NCBI RefSeq assembly: GCF_010668805.1
Contig: NZ_WUFT01000024.1
Span: 22,333-86,332, forward strand
Direction of reading: 5' to 3'
Length of the DNA: 64,000 nucleotides
From: Rhizobium phaseoli
GTDB taxonomy: Bacteria > Pseudomonadota > Alphaproteobacteria > Rhizobiales > Rhizobiaceae
Shown here in pieces: positions 8,530 through 16,848 of this stretch. How positions within the stretch are numbered: position 1 is the stretch's first letter; each line of letters starts with the position of its first letter. The notes under the pieces are model-generated. The model saw only the letters and a list, made by a program, of their open reading frames with translations, ran no database searches and was not told the DNA's origin. A program made the translations under genes and the position numbers.

Positions 8530-10332
8530 TTACTGCACGCTCGTATCCCACCATACCGGCAGCTGATAGCCATTGAGCGGCACGCTGTCGGGATGGCCGA
8601 TGCGCTTGCTGCGCGCCAGCCATTGCTGGTCTATATGGTAGAGCGGCAACACGTAATGGCCGGAAAGCAGCAGCCGGTCGTAGGAGCGCACCGCCGCGGT
8701 GAAATCCTCGGCGGAGCGCGCCCTGAGCAGATGGTCGATCAGCGTGTCGATATCGGGATCGGAGACACCGGCGAAACTATCGGTGCCTTCGCGGGTCTTG
8801 GCGGCTGAGGACCAGCGGCCGAGCTGTTCGTTTCCAGGCGACAGCGACGAGGTGTAGGACTTCATGATCATGTCGTAGTCGAAGCTGTTCGTCCGGCTCT
8901 GATACTGCGAATCGTCGACGGTGCGGATCGAAGCGGCGATGCCGATCGTCTGCAACGAACGCTGATAGGCAACGGCGAGCTTCTCCTGGTCGGCGTTTTG
9001 CGTCATGATTTCAAAGGCGAGCTGGCGGCCGGAGGCATCGACCATCTTGCCGCCTTGGATCGCATAGCCGCCCTCTTTCAATAGTCCGACAGCCTGTTTC
9101 AGCACATTGCGGTCGCGGCCGGAGCCATCGGTGACCGGCAGCTTGTAGGTGCCGTCGAGAATGTCCGGCGCAATTTTGCTCTTGATCGGCCCGAGCAGGG
9201 CAAGCTCGGCGGCATTGGCGGGTACGCCGAAGCTCGACAGCTCGGAATTCTGCCAGAAGCTCTGGGTGCGTTTGTAGGCGCCGGAATAGAGGTTCTTGTT
9301 TGCCCATTCGAAATCGAACACCAGTGACAGGCCTTCGCGCACCTTGAGATCGGCAAAGATCGGCCGGCGCGTGTTGAACACGAAGCCGAGCATGCCGCTT
9401 GGCAGTTTCGGCGTGAAAACGTCCTTGACGACAGAGCCCGAGGTGACGGCGGGGAAATTATAGGCATTGGCCCAATGGCCGGGATTGCCGTCGGGATAGA
9501 CGTCGACATCACCCTTCTTGAAAGCCTCGAACAGCGTCGTATCCTGCAGGAAATACTGGACGGTGATCTGATCGTAATTGTCGGTGCCGACCTTGGCGGG
9601 AATGTCTTTGCCCCAGTAATTCGGGTCGCGCTCATAGGTGATGCTCTCGCCGGGCTTCACCGTCTTCACCTTGTAGGGACCGGATCCCACAGGCGGCGTC
9701 AGCGACGAACGGTCGAAGGTTTCCGGATCGATCGCATGTTTCGGCAGAACCGGGAAAAGGCCGAAGATCAAAGGCGTCTCTCGGTCGGCCTTCTCGTTGA
9801 AGGTGAAGCGTACGCTATGTTCGCCGACCTTCTCCATCTTGGCGACGACGTTGAGCCGGCTGGCGAAGGGCACACGGCCCTTGTCGCGCATCAGTTCGAA
9901 CGTGAACATCACGTCCTCAGGCGTCACCGGCTGGCCATCGGCCCATTTCGCCTTCGGATTGAGGTTGAACTGAATGAAGCTTCTGTCGTCGTCCCATTCG
10001 ACCGTCTCGGCCAGCAGGCCGTAGAGCGTGAAGGGCTCGTCCCTGGAGCGCTGCATCAGCGATTCGTAGACGAGATTGCCATATTCCGGATCCCACATGC
10101 CGCGCGCCGTCGTGCGCATGCTCTTCAGGATGAACGGGTTGAGGCTGTCGAAGGTGCCGACGACGCCATAGGTGATCTTGCCGCCCTTCTTCACATCAGG
10201 ATTGACGTAAGGGAAGTGTTTGTAATCAGCCGGTAAAGCCGGCTCGCCGTGCATCGCGATGCCGTGCAGCGGCTCGGCGGCGACAGCGCCGCACAGCAGC
10301 GACAGGACGAGGGGGACGACGATCCGGAGCAT
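8530..10332 (-). CDS. Periplasmic solute-binding protein, family 5 (YejA-like)
   Basis: A 600-residue extracellular solute-binding protein of the peptide/nickel (SBP_bac_5) family, close in pattern to YejA, the oligopeptide and microcin C-binding component. A signal peptide is visible (LRIVVPLVLSLLCGAVAA, cleavage near residue 18-19), followed by HGIAMHGEPALP. Motifs KWADGQPVTPEDVMFTFE and PVGSGPYKV are classic for the family. I chose the ATG at 10332, with AAGGA eight bases upstream, because it puts the signal peptide at the N-terminus. No permease or ATPase genes are nearby, so its transporter partners must be elsewhere. Confidence 0.88.
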   Translation of the reverse strand: MLRIVVPLVLSLLCGAVAAEPLHGIAMHGEPALPADYKHFPYVNPDVKKGGKITYGVVGTFDSLNPFILKSMRTTARGMWDPEYGNLVYESLMQRSRDEPFTLYGLLAETVEWDDDRSFIQFNLNPKAKWADGQPVTPEDVMFTFELMRDKGRVPFASRLNVVAKMEKVGEHSVRFTFNEKADRETPLIFGLFPVLPKHAIDPETFDRSSLTPPVGSGPYKVKTVKPGESITYERDPNYWGKDIPAKVGTDNYDQITVQYFLQDTTLFEAFKKGDVDVYPDGNPGHWANAYNFPAVTSGSVVKDVFTPKLPSGMLGFVFNTRRPIFADLKVREGLSLVFDFEWANKNLYSGAYKRTQSFWQNSELSSFGVPANAAELALLGPIKSKIAPDILDGTYKLPVTDGSGRDRNVLKQAVGLLKEGGYAIQGGKMVDASGRQLAFEIMTQNADQEKLAVAYQRSLQTIGIAASIRTVDDSQYQSRTNSFDYDMIMKSYTSSLSPGNEQLGRWSSAAKTREGTDSFAGVSDPDIDTLIDHLLRARSAEDFTAAVRSYDRLLLSGHYVLPLYHIDQQWLARSKRIGHPDSVPLNGYQLPVWWDTSVQ

Positions 10333-10615
10333 TCGGTAATCCTTGAGACCACGAAAATGGGCATGATTCACCGCGGAGATTATCATGGGGTCGAGTGATT
10401 CCAACACGGAGCGCCGATTTCTTTGGCAGCGCGACGAAATGCTCCTCAAATTGCCAAAGAAATGCTGGATATCTTGAACGCTGCGATGTAACAGGTGAAC
10501 CCGAAGTTTCGGGGTCATGCATTTGCCTTATTGTTTTAAGAGGTGAGTGCCGAACGACCCGAGGTTGGGGCGGCAAGTCGCTGTCCTGAACGGATATCAG
10601 GAGACGGAATTCGTT

Positions 10616-11275
10616 ATGATGTTCAAGTCTGAAAAGAAAATGCGGGCAGCGCTGTCCGTTCTGGCAGTGATGTTCGGCGCCGCTTCGGCTCCGGTCTCCT
10701 CCTTCGCTCAGGAAGCGGCAGCTCCTGCCGAAGGCCAGGCACAGGCCGCCGGCGCGCCGAAGCTCGGCTGGTACAAGACCTGCAGCAAGCAGGAAGACAA
10801 CGACATCTGTGTTGTCCAGAACCTGATCCTCGCCAATGGCGGCCAACTCGTCACGGCCGTTGGCCTGATCTCGGTTTCCGGCAAGATCAACCGCAAGCTC
10901 CTGCAGGTCTCGGTTCCGACGGCTCGCCTGATCCCCCCGGGCGTCATCATGCAAATCGACGGCGGCAAGGGCCAGAAGCTCGATTACGCCGTCTGCCTGC
11001 CGGACAAGTGCACCGCTGAAGTTCCGCTGACCGATGCGATGATCGCCAGCCTGAAGAAGGGCAGCGACGTGATCTTCACCTCGATCAACTTCCGCCGCGC
11101 CCCGAACCCGATCAAGATCTCGCTCGAAGGCTTCACCGGCGCTAATGATGGCGAACCGGTTTCCGAATCCAAGCTCGCTGAAAGCCAGCGCAGCCTGCAG
11201 GACAGCATGCAGAAGAAGGCCGAGGAAGCCCGCAAGAAGCTCGAAGACGCCCAGAAGGCAGCCAAGGCGCAGTAA
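10616..11275 (+). CDS. Invasion-associated locus B (IalB) family protein
   Basis: A 219-residue exported protein of the IalB family, named for a Bartonella erythrocyte-invasion factor but widespread in Rhizobiales, where its role is not settled. A signal peptide spans about residues 1-29 (ending SSFAQ). The core has the WYKTC / DICVVQN and DYAVCLPDKC cysteine pattern. Beyond residue 180 the tail is rich in A, K, E and Q (QKKAEEARKKLEDAQKAAKA) and probably forms a helix or coiled coil. Start is either of the tandem ATGs at 10616/10619, after an AGGAG site. A strong terminator follows. Confidence 0.85.
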   Translation: MMFKSEKKMRAALSVLAVMFGAASAPVSSFAQEAAAPAEGQAQAAGAPKLGWYKTCSKQEDNDICVVQNLILANGGQLVTAVGLISVSGKINRKLLQVSVPTARLIPPGVIMQIDGGKGQKLDYAVCLPDKCTAEVPLTDAMIASLKKGSDVIFTSINFRRAPNPIKISLEGFTGANDGEPVSESKLAESQRSLQDSMQKKAEEARKKLEDAQKAAKAQ

Positions 11276-11296
11276 TTCTGCCGCCATATCGAATAG

Positions 11297-11322
11297 AAAC
11301 CCGGCTTCAGGCCGGGTTTTTT
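11297..11322 (+). terminator. Rho-independent terminator of the ialB-like gene
   Basis: Stem AAACCCGGC pairing with GCCGGGTTT over the loop TTCAG, ending in a run of T, 22 bases after the stop codon. A textbook intrinsic terminator on the plus strand. Confidence 0.85.
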
Positions 11323-11324
11323 GT

Positions 11325-11359
11325 GCGCAAGGAAAAGGCCTCGTCGGGAACGAGGCCTT
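11325..11359 (-). terminator. Likely terminator of hspQ
   Basis: Ten-base-pair stem AAGGCCTCGT / ACGAGGCCTT with a five-base loop, followed on the minus strand by TTTTCCTT. It lies 25 bases beyond the hspQ stop codon and faces the ialB-side terminator. Confidence 0.65.
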
Positions 11360-11384
11360 GAATGGTGCTGCGGTTAGGCCGACT

Positions 11385-11714
11385 TTAGTGGGCGAAGCTC
11401 ATCTTGGGCTTGAACTGCCCTGACGGGGCCTGATCGAAAATCTGGTAGATCTGCGGGTTGCGAAGCGGCGTGCCGCTTTCATCGTTCATCAGGTTCTGTT
11501 CGGAGACATAAGCGACATATTCGCTTTCATCATTTTCGGCGAGCAGGTGATAGAAGGGCTGGTCCCTGCTTGGGCGCACCTCGGCCGGAATGGAATTCCA
11601 CCATTCCTCCGTATTCGCGAACTCCGGATCAACGTCGAAGATGACGCCGCGAAACGGGAAAACCTTGTGCCGAACCACTTCGCCGATACTGAATTTTGCT
11701 ACTCTTTCTTTCAT
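11385..11714 (-). CDS. hspQ: Heat shock protein HspQ (YccV family)
   Basis: A 109-residue HspQ/YccV-type protein. In enterobacteria HspQ binds hemimethylated DNA and is a specificity enhancer of Lon protease. The family patterns are clear: KFSIGEVVRHKVFPFRGVIFDVDPEF and, further on, QPFYHLLAENDESEYVAYVSEQNL. Start at 11714 (MKERVAKFSIG) is supported by AAAGGAAG seven bases upstream. A perfect 18-base palindrome sits just upstream of the ribosome-binding site (11731-11748). It lies downstream of glnA on the same strand but probably has its own promoter. Confidence 0.92.
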   Translation of the reverse strand: MKERVAKFSIGEVVRHKVFPFRGVIFDVDPEFANTEEWWNSIPAEVRPSRDQPFYHLLAENDESEYVAYVSEQNLMNDESGTPLRNPQIYQIFDQAPSGQFKPKMSFAH

Positions 11715-11730
11715 GGTACGACTTCCTTTC

Positions 11731-11748
11731 ATCACCAAATTTGGTGAT
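11731..11748. promoter_or_regulatory. Perfect 18-bp palindrome upstream of hspQ
   Basis: ATCACCAAATTTGGTGAT is its own reverse complement and lies 17 bases before the hspQ start, adjacent to its ribosome-binding site. The half-site ATCACCAAA is of operator size. A second inverted repeat, GCGCAAA / TTTGCGC, lies at 11756-11777. Candidate repressor site; the regulator is unknown. Confidence 0.6.
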
Positions 11749-11830
11749 TGGTGCCGCGCAAATCAAGATTTTTGCGCAAGCGCGTCACATGAACGTCATA
11801 TCCTCCTGCTGGCGTCCATGACCCTGGAGG

Positions 11831-11857
11831 GGAAAGCCCCGGGGACCGGGACTTTCC
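11831..11857 (-). terminator. Hairpin downstream of glnA
   Basis: Twelve-base-pair stem, read on the minus strand as GGAAAGTCCCGG pairing with CCGGGGCTTTCC (one G-U pair), with a three-base loop. It starts 13 bases after the glnA stop codon. There is no U-tract, so it may stabilise the 3' end rather than end transcription alone. Confidence 0.55.
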
Positions 11858-11870
11858 GTGTTCAGGCCAA

Positions 11871-13280
11871 TCAGGCCGAATAGTACATGTCGTATTCTAC
11901 CGGATGCGGCGTCATTTCGAAACGCATCACCTCAGCCATCTTCAGCTCGATGAAGGCGTCGATCTGGTCGTCGTCGAACACGCCGCCGGCCGTCAGGAAC
12001 TTGCGGTCCTTGTCGAGGCTTTCCAGTGCTTCGCGCAACGAGCCGCAGACGGTTGGGATCTTCTTCAATTCCTTCGGCGGCAGGTCGTAAAGATCCTTGT
12101 CCATGGCCTTGCCTGGATGGATCTTGTTCTTGATGCCGTCGAGGCCGGCCATCAGCATGGCGGCAAAGGCGAGATAGGGGTTGGCGGTCGGATCCGGGAA
12201 ACGGACTTCGACTCGCTTTGCCTTCGGGTTGGTGCCGAACGGAATGCGGCAGGATGCCGAGCGGTTGCGGGCCGAATAGGCAAGCAGAACCGGTGCTTCG
12301 TAGCCCGGGACGAGACGCTTGTAGGAGTTCGTCGACGGATTGGTGAAGGCGTTGATCGCCTTGGCATGCTTGATGATGCCGCCGATGTAGTAGAGGCAGC
12401 TCTCGGAAAGGCCCGCATATTCATCGCCTGCAAAGGTCGGCTTGCCGCCCTTCCAGATCGACTGGTGCACGTGCATGCCCGAGCCGTTGTCGCCGAAGAT
12501 CGGCTTCGGCATGAAGGTCGCGGTCTTGCCATAGGCATTCGCCACTTGATGCACGACGTATTTGTAGATCTGCATCTTGTCGGCGTTGCGCACCAGCGTA
12601 TCGAACTTGATACCGAGTTCGTGCTGGGCGGCGGCGACTTCATGGTGATGCTTTTCGACGACGACGCCCATCTCGGAGAGAACCGTCAGCATTTCCGAAC
12701 GCATGTCCTGGGCACTGTCGACCGGCGGAACCGGGAAATAGCCGCCCTTGACGCGCGGGCGATGGCCGAGATTGCCGGTTTCATAGTCGGTATCGTCGTT
12801 CGACGGCAGTTCGGTCGAATCGAGCTTGAAGCCGGTGTTGTAGGGATCGGCCTTGTACTTGACGTCGTCGAAGACGAAGAATTCGGCTTCCGGGCCGACG
12901 AAGATCGTGTCGCCGATGCCGGATGCCTTGAGATAGGCTTCGGCCTTCTTGGCAGTGCCGCGCGGATCGCGGTTATAGGCTTCGCCGGAAACTGGATCGA
13001 GAATATCGCAGACGATGACCATGGTCGACTGTGCGAAGAACGGGTCCATATGCACCGTCTCGGTATCGGGCATCAGCACCATGTCGGACTCGTTGATGGC
13101 CTTCCAGCCGCCGATCGAGGAGCCGTCGAACATAACGCCGTCAGCGAACATGTCCTCGTCGACGCAGACAACGTCCATCGTCACATGCTGCAGCTTGCCC
13201 TTCGGGTCGGTGAAGCGCAGATCGACGAACTTCACGTCGTTCTCCTTGATCTGCTTCAGAATTTCGCTTGCGGTCGCCAT
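11871..13280 (-). CDS. glnA: Glutamine synthetase type I
   Basis: A 469-residue GSI, the main ammonium-assimilating enzyme (glutamate + ammonia + ATP to glutamine). Hallmarks are the DGSSIGGW loop, the NGSGMHVHQS ATP/metal segment, the NPSTNSYKRLVPGYEAP glutamate-binding loop, and the adenylylation site KDLYDLPP with Tyr398, so GlnE-type covalent control is expected. Start at 13280 follows GGAGGAAGG. It lies 79 bases downstream of glnB on the same strand; in rhizobia glnB and glnA are co-transcribed from a nitrogen-regulated promoter, and one is visible upstream of glnB here. Confidence 0.97.
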   Translation of the reverse strand: MATASEILKQIKENDVKFVDLRFTDPKGKLQHVTMDVVCVDEDMFADGVMFDGSSIGGWKAINESDMVLMPDTETVHMDPFFAQSTMVIVCDILDPVSGEAYNRDPRGTAKKAEAYLKASGIGDTIFVGPEAEFFVFDDVKYKADPYNTGFKLDSTELPSNDDTDYETGNLGHRPRVKGGYFPVPPVDSAQDMRSEMLTVLSEMGVVVEKHHHEVAAAQHELGIKFDTLVRNADKMQIYKYVVHQVANAYGKTATFMPKPIFGDNGSGMHVHQSIWKGGKPTFAGDEYAGLSESCLYYIGGIIKHAKAINAFTNPSTNSYKRLVPGYEAPVLLAYSARNRSASCRIPFGTNPKAKRVEVRFPDPTANPYLAFAAMLMAGLDGIKNKIHPGKAMDKDLYDLPPKELKKIPTVCGSLREALESLDKDRKFLTAGGVFDDDQIDAFIELKMAEVMRFEMTPHPVEYDMYYSA

Positions 13281-13359
13281 TAAATACCTTCCTCCGATTT
13301 GCGATGACAATACATGGCTGCGCTGACCGTATCGAACTTTGCGCGCTAGGCAAAGTGGG

Positions 13360-13698
13360 TCAGATGGCGTCGATGCCGGTCTCGCCGGTACGGATGCGGA
13401 TAACCTCTTCGACGTTGGAGACGAAGATTTTTCCGTCGCCGATGCGGCCGGTCTGCGCCGCCTTGCGGATCGCGTCGATGACGGCCTCCGCGTTCTCGTC
13501 GGCCAGCACGACCTCGACCTTTACCTTCGGCAGAAAATCGACGACGTATTCGGCTCCGCGGTAAAGTTCTGTGTGGCCCTTCTGACGGCCGAAACCCTTG
13601 GCTTCCGTGACCGTGATACCTTGCAGGCCGACTTCCTGAAGGGCTTCCTTCACTTCGTCCAGCTTGAAAGGCTTAATGATCGCTTCGATCTTTTTCAT
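13360..13698 (-). CDS. glnB: Nitrogen regulatory protein PII
   Basis: A 112-residue PII trimer subunit that senses 2-oxoglutarate, ATP/ADP and, through uridylylation, glutamine. The T-loop carries the modified tyrosine in TELYRGAEYVVDF (Tyr51). The signatures KGFGRQKGHTELYRG and the C-terminal GDGKIFVSNVEEVIRIRTGE are complete. First gene of the glnB-glnA operon, with a sigma-54 promoter about 60 bases upstream. It is GlnB rather than GlnK by context: the partner gene is glnA, not amtB. Confidence 0.97.
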   Translation of the reverse strand: MKKIEAIIKPFKLDEVKEALQEVGLQGITVTEAKGFGRQKGHTELYRGAEYVVDFLPKVKVEVVLADENAEAVIDAIRKAAQTGRIGDGKIFVSNVEEVIRIRTGETGIDAI

Positions 13699-14041
13699 GA
13701 GAAAATGTCTCTCCGCTTCTCCCGTTATGGCAGGAATTTTCCCGCTCGCCGGATATGATGCAGATATCGTGCCAGTTTGAAATCCATCTTCTTAAAAAAA
13801 TACGCGGATTTTGTCGAAACCACCGCTTTTGCGGGGATTCTGATGTCGATTTGCTGGCAAACGAGCGGGAAAACTCGGTCCTTCGATCAAAATCCAATCG
13901 AAAATCGAAAAAGACATGTGTTTAAGGAGTCGCGCAACTACGTCTCTTTGGGGTGAAAATATAGGCAATTGCACAAAATAGGTTCTTTTCTTTGGTGTTT
14001 CAGGCGGTTGTTTTTTAGGCGTTTTTTGATTGAATAGGCCG
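13699..14041. other. 343-base intergenic region between glnB and nnr
   Basis: Divergent promoter region. Its left part holds the sigma-54 promoter of glnB. The right part is AT-rich, with runs of T, the phrases GGCGGTTGTTTTTT and AGGCGTTTTTTG close together, and the start of nnr. I saw no convincing small gene, NtrC site or RNA here. Confidence 0.6.
13759..13774 (-). promoter_or_regulatory. Sigma-54 (RpoN) promoter of glnB-glnA
   Basis: The minus strand reads TGGCAC-GATAT-CTGCA, matching the sigma-54 consensus TGGCAC-N5-TTGCA except for one base, with the invariant GG and GC doublets correctly spaced. Transcription would start about 12 bases downstream, leaving a leader of roughly 50 bases before the glnB start. 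This matches NtrC-dependent control of glnBA known in rhizobia. Confidence 0.8.
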
Positions 14042-15514
14042 ATGAGCCACAAACTTTCCGATCTTCTTCTCACGCCTGCCGAAATGGCCGCGGTCGACGC
14101 TGCCGCTGCCGCATCCGGCATCGATTCCTTCGCTTTGATGGAAAGGGCAGGGGCGGCGGTCGCGGCGGCTGCCTTGCGCCTTCATCCCGGAGCTTTGCGC
14201 TTCGTCGTGCTCTGCGGGCCCGGTAACAATGGCGGCGACGCCTATGTCGCGGCAAGACATCTGCAGGAGGGCGGGGCGACAGTGGCGCTCTTCCATCTCG
14301 GCGACCCCGCCAGTCTGAAGGGCGATGCTGCCCGCGCGCGAGCCGAATGCGCGATCCAGGGGGAGCAGCTCCACCTCTATAACCCTGAAACCGGCGACGT
14401 CGTCATCGACGGCCTGTTCGGTGCGGGGCTTGGCCGTGAGGTGCCGGCCGATGTTCGCGCAGTGATAGAGCAAGTCACTGAGGCCGGTCTTCCCGTGCTT
14501 GCCATCGATCTGCCGTCTGGCCTGGATGGCCGTACCGGCCGGGTGCTGGGCGCCGCCTTCCGGGCCAGCAACACCATCACCTTCATGACCCGCAAGCCCG
14601 GCCATCTGCTGATGCCGGGCAGGGAGCTTTGCGGCGAGTTGGAGGTCTTCGATATCGGCATTCCCGCCCGCATCATTAGGGCCGAGGCGAGCGGCGTCAT
14701 CGCCGAGAACAGGCCGGATGCCTGGAAGGGTGTGCTGCCGGCCGAGCAACTGGAAACCCACAAATACAAGCGCGGTCATCTGGTCGTCTTCTCAGGCGAG
14801 GCCGATAAGACGGGTGCCGCGCGCATGTCGGCGGTCTCCGGCCTGAAGGCCGGCGCCGGCCTGGTGACGATCGCAGCCCCGCGCGCGGCGATAGCCGCCA
14901 ATGCTGCGCATCTCACCGCCGTCATGCTGCACGCGATCGACACCGAGGCCGACCTCGAAGACTGGCTTTCCGACAGGCGGCTGCAGAGTTTCGTTCTCGG
15001 CCCCGGTTTCGGTATCGGCGCCAGGGCGCGCGGCTTCGTCTCGGCGCTCGCCGAACGCCGGCTGGTGCTTGACGCCGACGGCATCTCCTCGTTCAAGGAT
15101 GATCCGCAACAGTTATTCGATCTTTTCCGGGGTGAGCCGCGCCTGGTGCTGACCCCGCACGAGGGCGAATTCGCCCGGCTCTTTCCCGATATATCAGGCG
15201 ACGAAGCGCTGGGAAAGGTGGACAAGGCCCTAGCCGCCGCCCGCCGCGCCAACGCCGCGATCGTCTACAAAGGCGCCGATACCGTCATCGCCGCGCCGGA
15301 TGGCCGCGCGCTGATCAATACCAACGCGCCGGTCTGGCTTGCCACCGCCGGTTCCGGCGACGTGCTCGCCGGCATCATCGGCGGATTGCTCGCCCAGGGC
15401 CTGCCGGCCTTCGAGGCCGCGGCCGCCGGTGTCTGGCTCCACGGAGAGGCCGGCCAACGCGCCGGAAAAGGCTTGACGGCGGAGGAGCTCGCCACCCACG
15501 TCTCGCCGCTTTAA
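14042..15514 (+). CDS. nnr: Bifunctional NAD(P)H-hydrate epimerase / ADP-dependent dehydratase
   Basis: A 490-residue fusion that repairs NADHX and NADPHX, the damaged hydrates of NAD(P)H. The N-terminal YjeF_N epimerase domain (about 1-215) has the phosphate-binding motif GPGNNGGDAYVAARHL. The C-terminal ribokinase-like dehydratase domain (about 225-490) has KAGAGLVTIA, VLTPHEGEFARLF and the signature WLATAGSGDVLAGIIGGLLAQG. Start at 14042 gives MSHKLSDLLL; twelve more bases upstream are in frame (14030). It is convergent with the DUF72 gene. Confidence 0.94.
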   Translation: MSHKLSDLLLTPAEMAAVDAAAAASGIDSFALMERAGAAVAAAALRLHPGALRFVVLCGPGNNGGDAYVAARHLQEGGATVALFHLGDPASLKGDAARARAECAIQGEQLHLYNPETGDVVIDGLFGAGLGREVPADVRAVIEQVTEAGLPVLAIDLPSGLDGRTGRVLGAAFRASNTITFMTRKPGHLLMPGRELCGELEVFDIGIPARIIRAEASGVIAENRPDAWKGVLPAEQLETHKYKRGHLVVFSGEADKTGAARMSAVSGLKAGAGLVTIAAPRAAIAANAAHLTAVMLHAIDTEADLEDWLSDRRLQSFVLGPGFGIGARARGFVSALAERRLVLDADGISSFKDDPQQLFDLFRGEPRLVLTPHEGEFARLFPDISGDEALGKVDKALAAARRANAAIVYKGADTVIAAPDGRALINTNAPVWLATAGSGDVLAGIIGGLLAQGLPAFEAAAAGVWLHGEAGQRAGKGLTAEELATHVSPL

Positions 15515-15555
15515 CCAGGTCGGCGCATAGCTGCTCCGAGGCTCGGGGCGCTGGC

Positions 15556-16362
15556 TTATTTCGCCAGCGCCTGCTGCAGGGCGATCGCCCCATGCGGCGC
15601 ATTGACCTTGCCCTCATGGATCATGAAGGCGAAGACGTCGCGCGGCTCGGCCTTCACCTTGCGATCCGCATCGATCAGCGGCAGATCGTCCGGAACCTTG
15701 CCCTCCGCCCAGCTCGCCAGTCGGCTTGCCCAGGCCTTCAGGTCCGTATCGGGATAGCAGGTCGGAATATCGTCCGATCCCTTTTGCAGCCTGGCATAGA
15801 CGAAATCGGCCGTGACATCGGCGATCATCGGATATTCGAAATGTTCGGCGCAGACCGGCGCCACGCCATATTTCGTCAGCAGCGCCACGAACTCCGGCAC
15901 TTTGAAGGAATCGTGCCGCACCTCGACCACGTGGCGAAGCGCCAGCCCATCCTGCTTTTCCGGCAGCAGCTTCAGGAAGGCCTCGAAATCGTCCGGATCG
16001 AACTTCTTCGTCGGCGCGAACTGCCAGAGCAGCGGCCCAAGATGATCGCCGAGTTCGCTGATACCCGAGGACAGGAAGCGTTCCATCGATTCACCGGCTT
16101 CGGCAAGCACCCGCCGATTGGTGACGAACCGGGTCGCCTTCAGCGAAAAGATGAAACCGTCGGGCACGTCGGCTGCCCATTTGGCGAAAACCGCCGGCTT
16201 CTGGGTGCTGTAGTAGGTGCCGTTGACCTCGATGACCTTCAACTGGCGGCTGGCATAATTCAGCTCGTCCTTCTGTTTCAGGTCATCCGGAAAGAAATGC
16301 CCGCGCCAGGGCTCGAAGGTCCAGCCGCCGATGCCGGTGCGGATAGTGCCGGATTTCGTCAT
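15556..16362 (-). CDS. DUF72 (YecE-like) family protein
   Basis: A 268-residue DUF72 protein, a TIM-barrel family of unknown function. Visible family marks are TGIGGWTFEPWRGHFFP at the N-terminus, LKVIEVNGTYYSTQKP, GDHLGPLLWQFAPTKKFD, and VEVRHDSFKVPEFVALL. It is the third gene of a uvrA-GNAT-DUF72 run, 24 bases after the GNAT gene, so it probably shares the SOS-controlled uvrA transcript. That context hints at a role in DNA repair or nucleic-acid metabolism, which is inference only. Confidence 0.88.
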   Translation of the reverse strand: MTKSGTIRTGIGGWTFEPWRGHFFPDDLKQKDELNYASRQLKVIEVNGTYYSTQKPAVFAKWAADVPDGFIFSLKATRFVTNRRVLAEAGESMERFLSSGISELGDHLGPLLWQFAPTKKFDPDDFEAFLKLLPEKQDGLALRHVVEVRHDSFKVPEFVALLTKYGVAPVCAEHFEYPMIADVTADFVYARLQKGSDDIPTCYPDTDLKAWASRLASWAEGKVPDDLPLIDADRKVKAEPRDVFAFMIHEGKVNAPHGAIALQQALAK

Positions 16363-16386
16363 GTCGTCCTCCCCATTCGCAGCCGC

Positions 16387-16848
16387 TCAAGCCGCGTTGA
16401 TCTGTTTCGTCATGTCGACGAGGGTCCATCCTGGCCGATAAGGGTTCGGCCGGCGACCCGTTTCCTGAAACCCGAAGGCGCTGTAAAGCGCGATGTTCCG
16501 TTCCATCAGGGCATTGGTGTAGAGCCGGATCTCCGGCTGCGCCCATTCACGCGCCTTGCCCTCCAGCCAATTGAGCATCGCCAGCCCATGCCCGCCACCC
16601 TGAAAGGCTGGCGAGACCGCGATGCTGAACAGCATGAGGTGATCCAAATGCCGCTCGACAACCATCAGCCCCGCGGTTTCGCCGCCGACCTCGCGGAGCC
16701 AGACTTCGCCGCGTTCGATGCGAGGCGCGTAATCCTCCGTCACCGGGATCGGCGGAGCACCGAACAATTCGGTATAGGGCCGATAGGCGGCTGCCGTCAG
16801 CGTGGTGATCCTTTTCAGATCCTCGGGCGACGCCGGCCGCATCGTCAT
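16387..16848 (-). CDS. GNAT family N-acetyltransferase
   Basis: A 153-residue GNAT acetyltransferase. The acetyl-CoA-binding signature is FQGGGHGLAMLNWLEG, preceded by the beta-strand LFSIAVSPA. The C-terminal ERNIALYSAFGFQETGRR is the usual end of the fold. The substrate is not predictable. Its start overlaps the uvrA stop by four bases (ATGA), so translation is coupled to uvrA. Confidence 0.87.
   Translation of the reverse strand: MTMRPASPEDLKRITTLTAAAYRPYTELFGAPPIPVTEDYAPRIERGEVWLREVGGETAGLMVVERHLDHLMLFSIAVSPAFQGGGHGLAMLNWLEGKAREWAQPEIRLYTNALMERNIALYSAFGFQETGRRPNPYRPGWTLVDMTKQINAA

Noticed and set aside
10395..10589. 64-residue open frame upstream of the ialB-like gene
   Set aside because: Cysteine- and arginine-rich composition, no ribosome-binding site and no family match; it lies across the promoter region.
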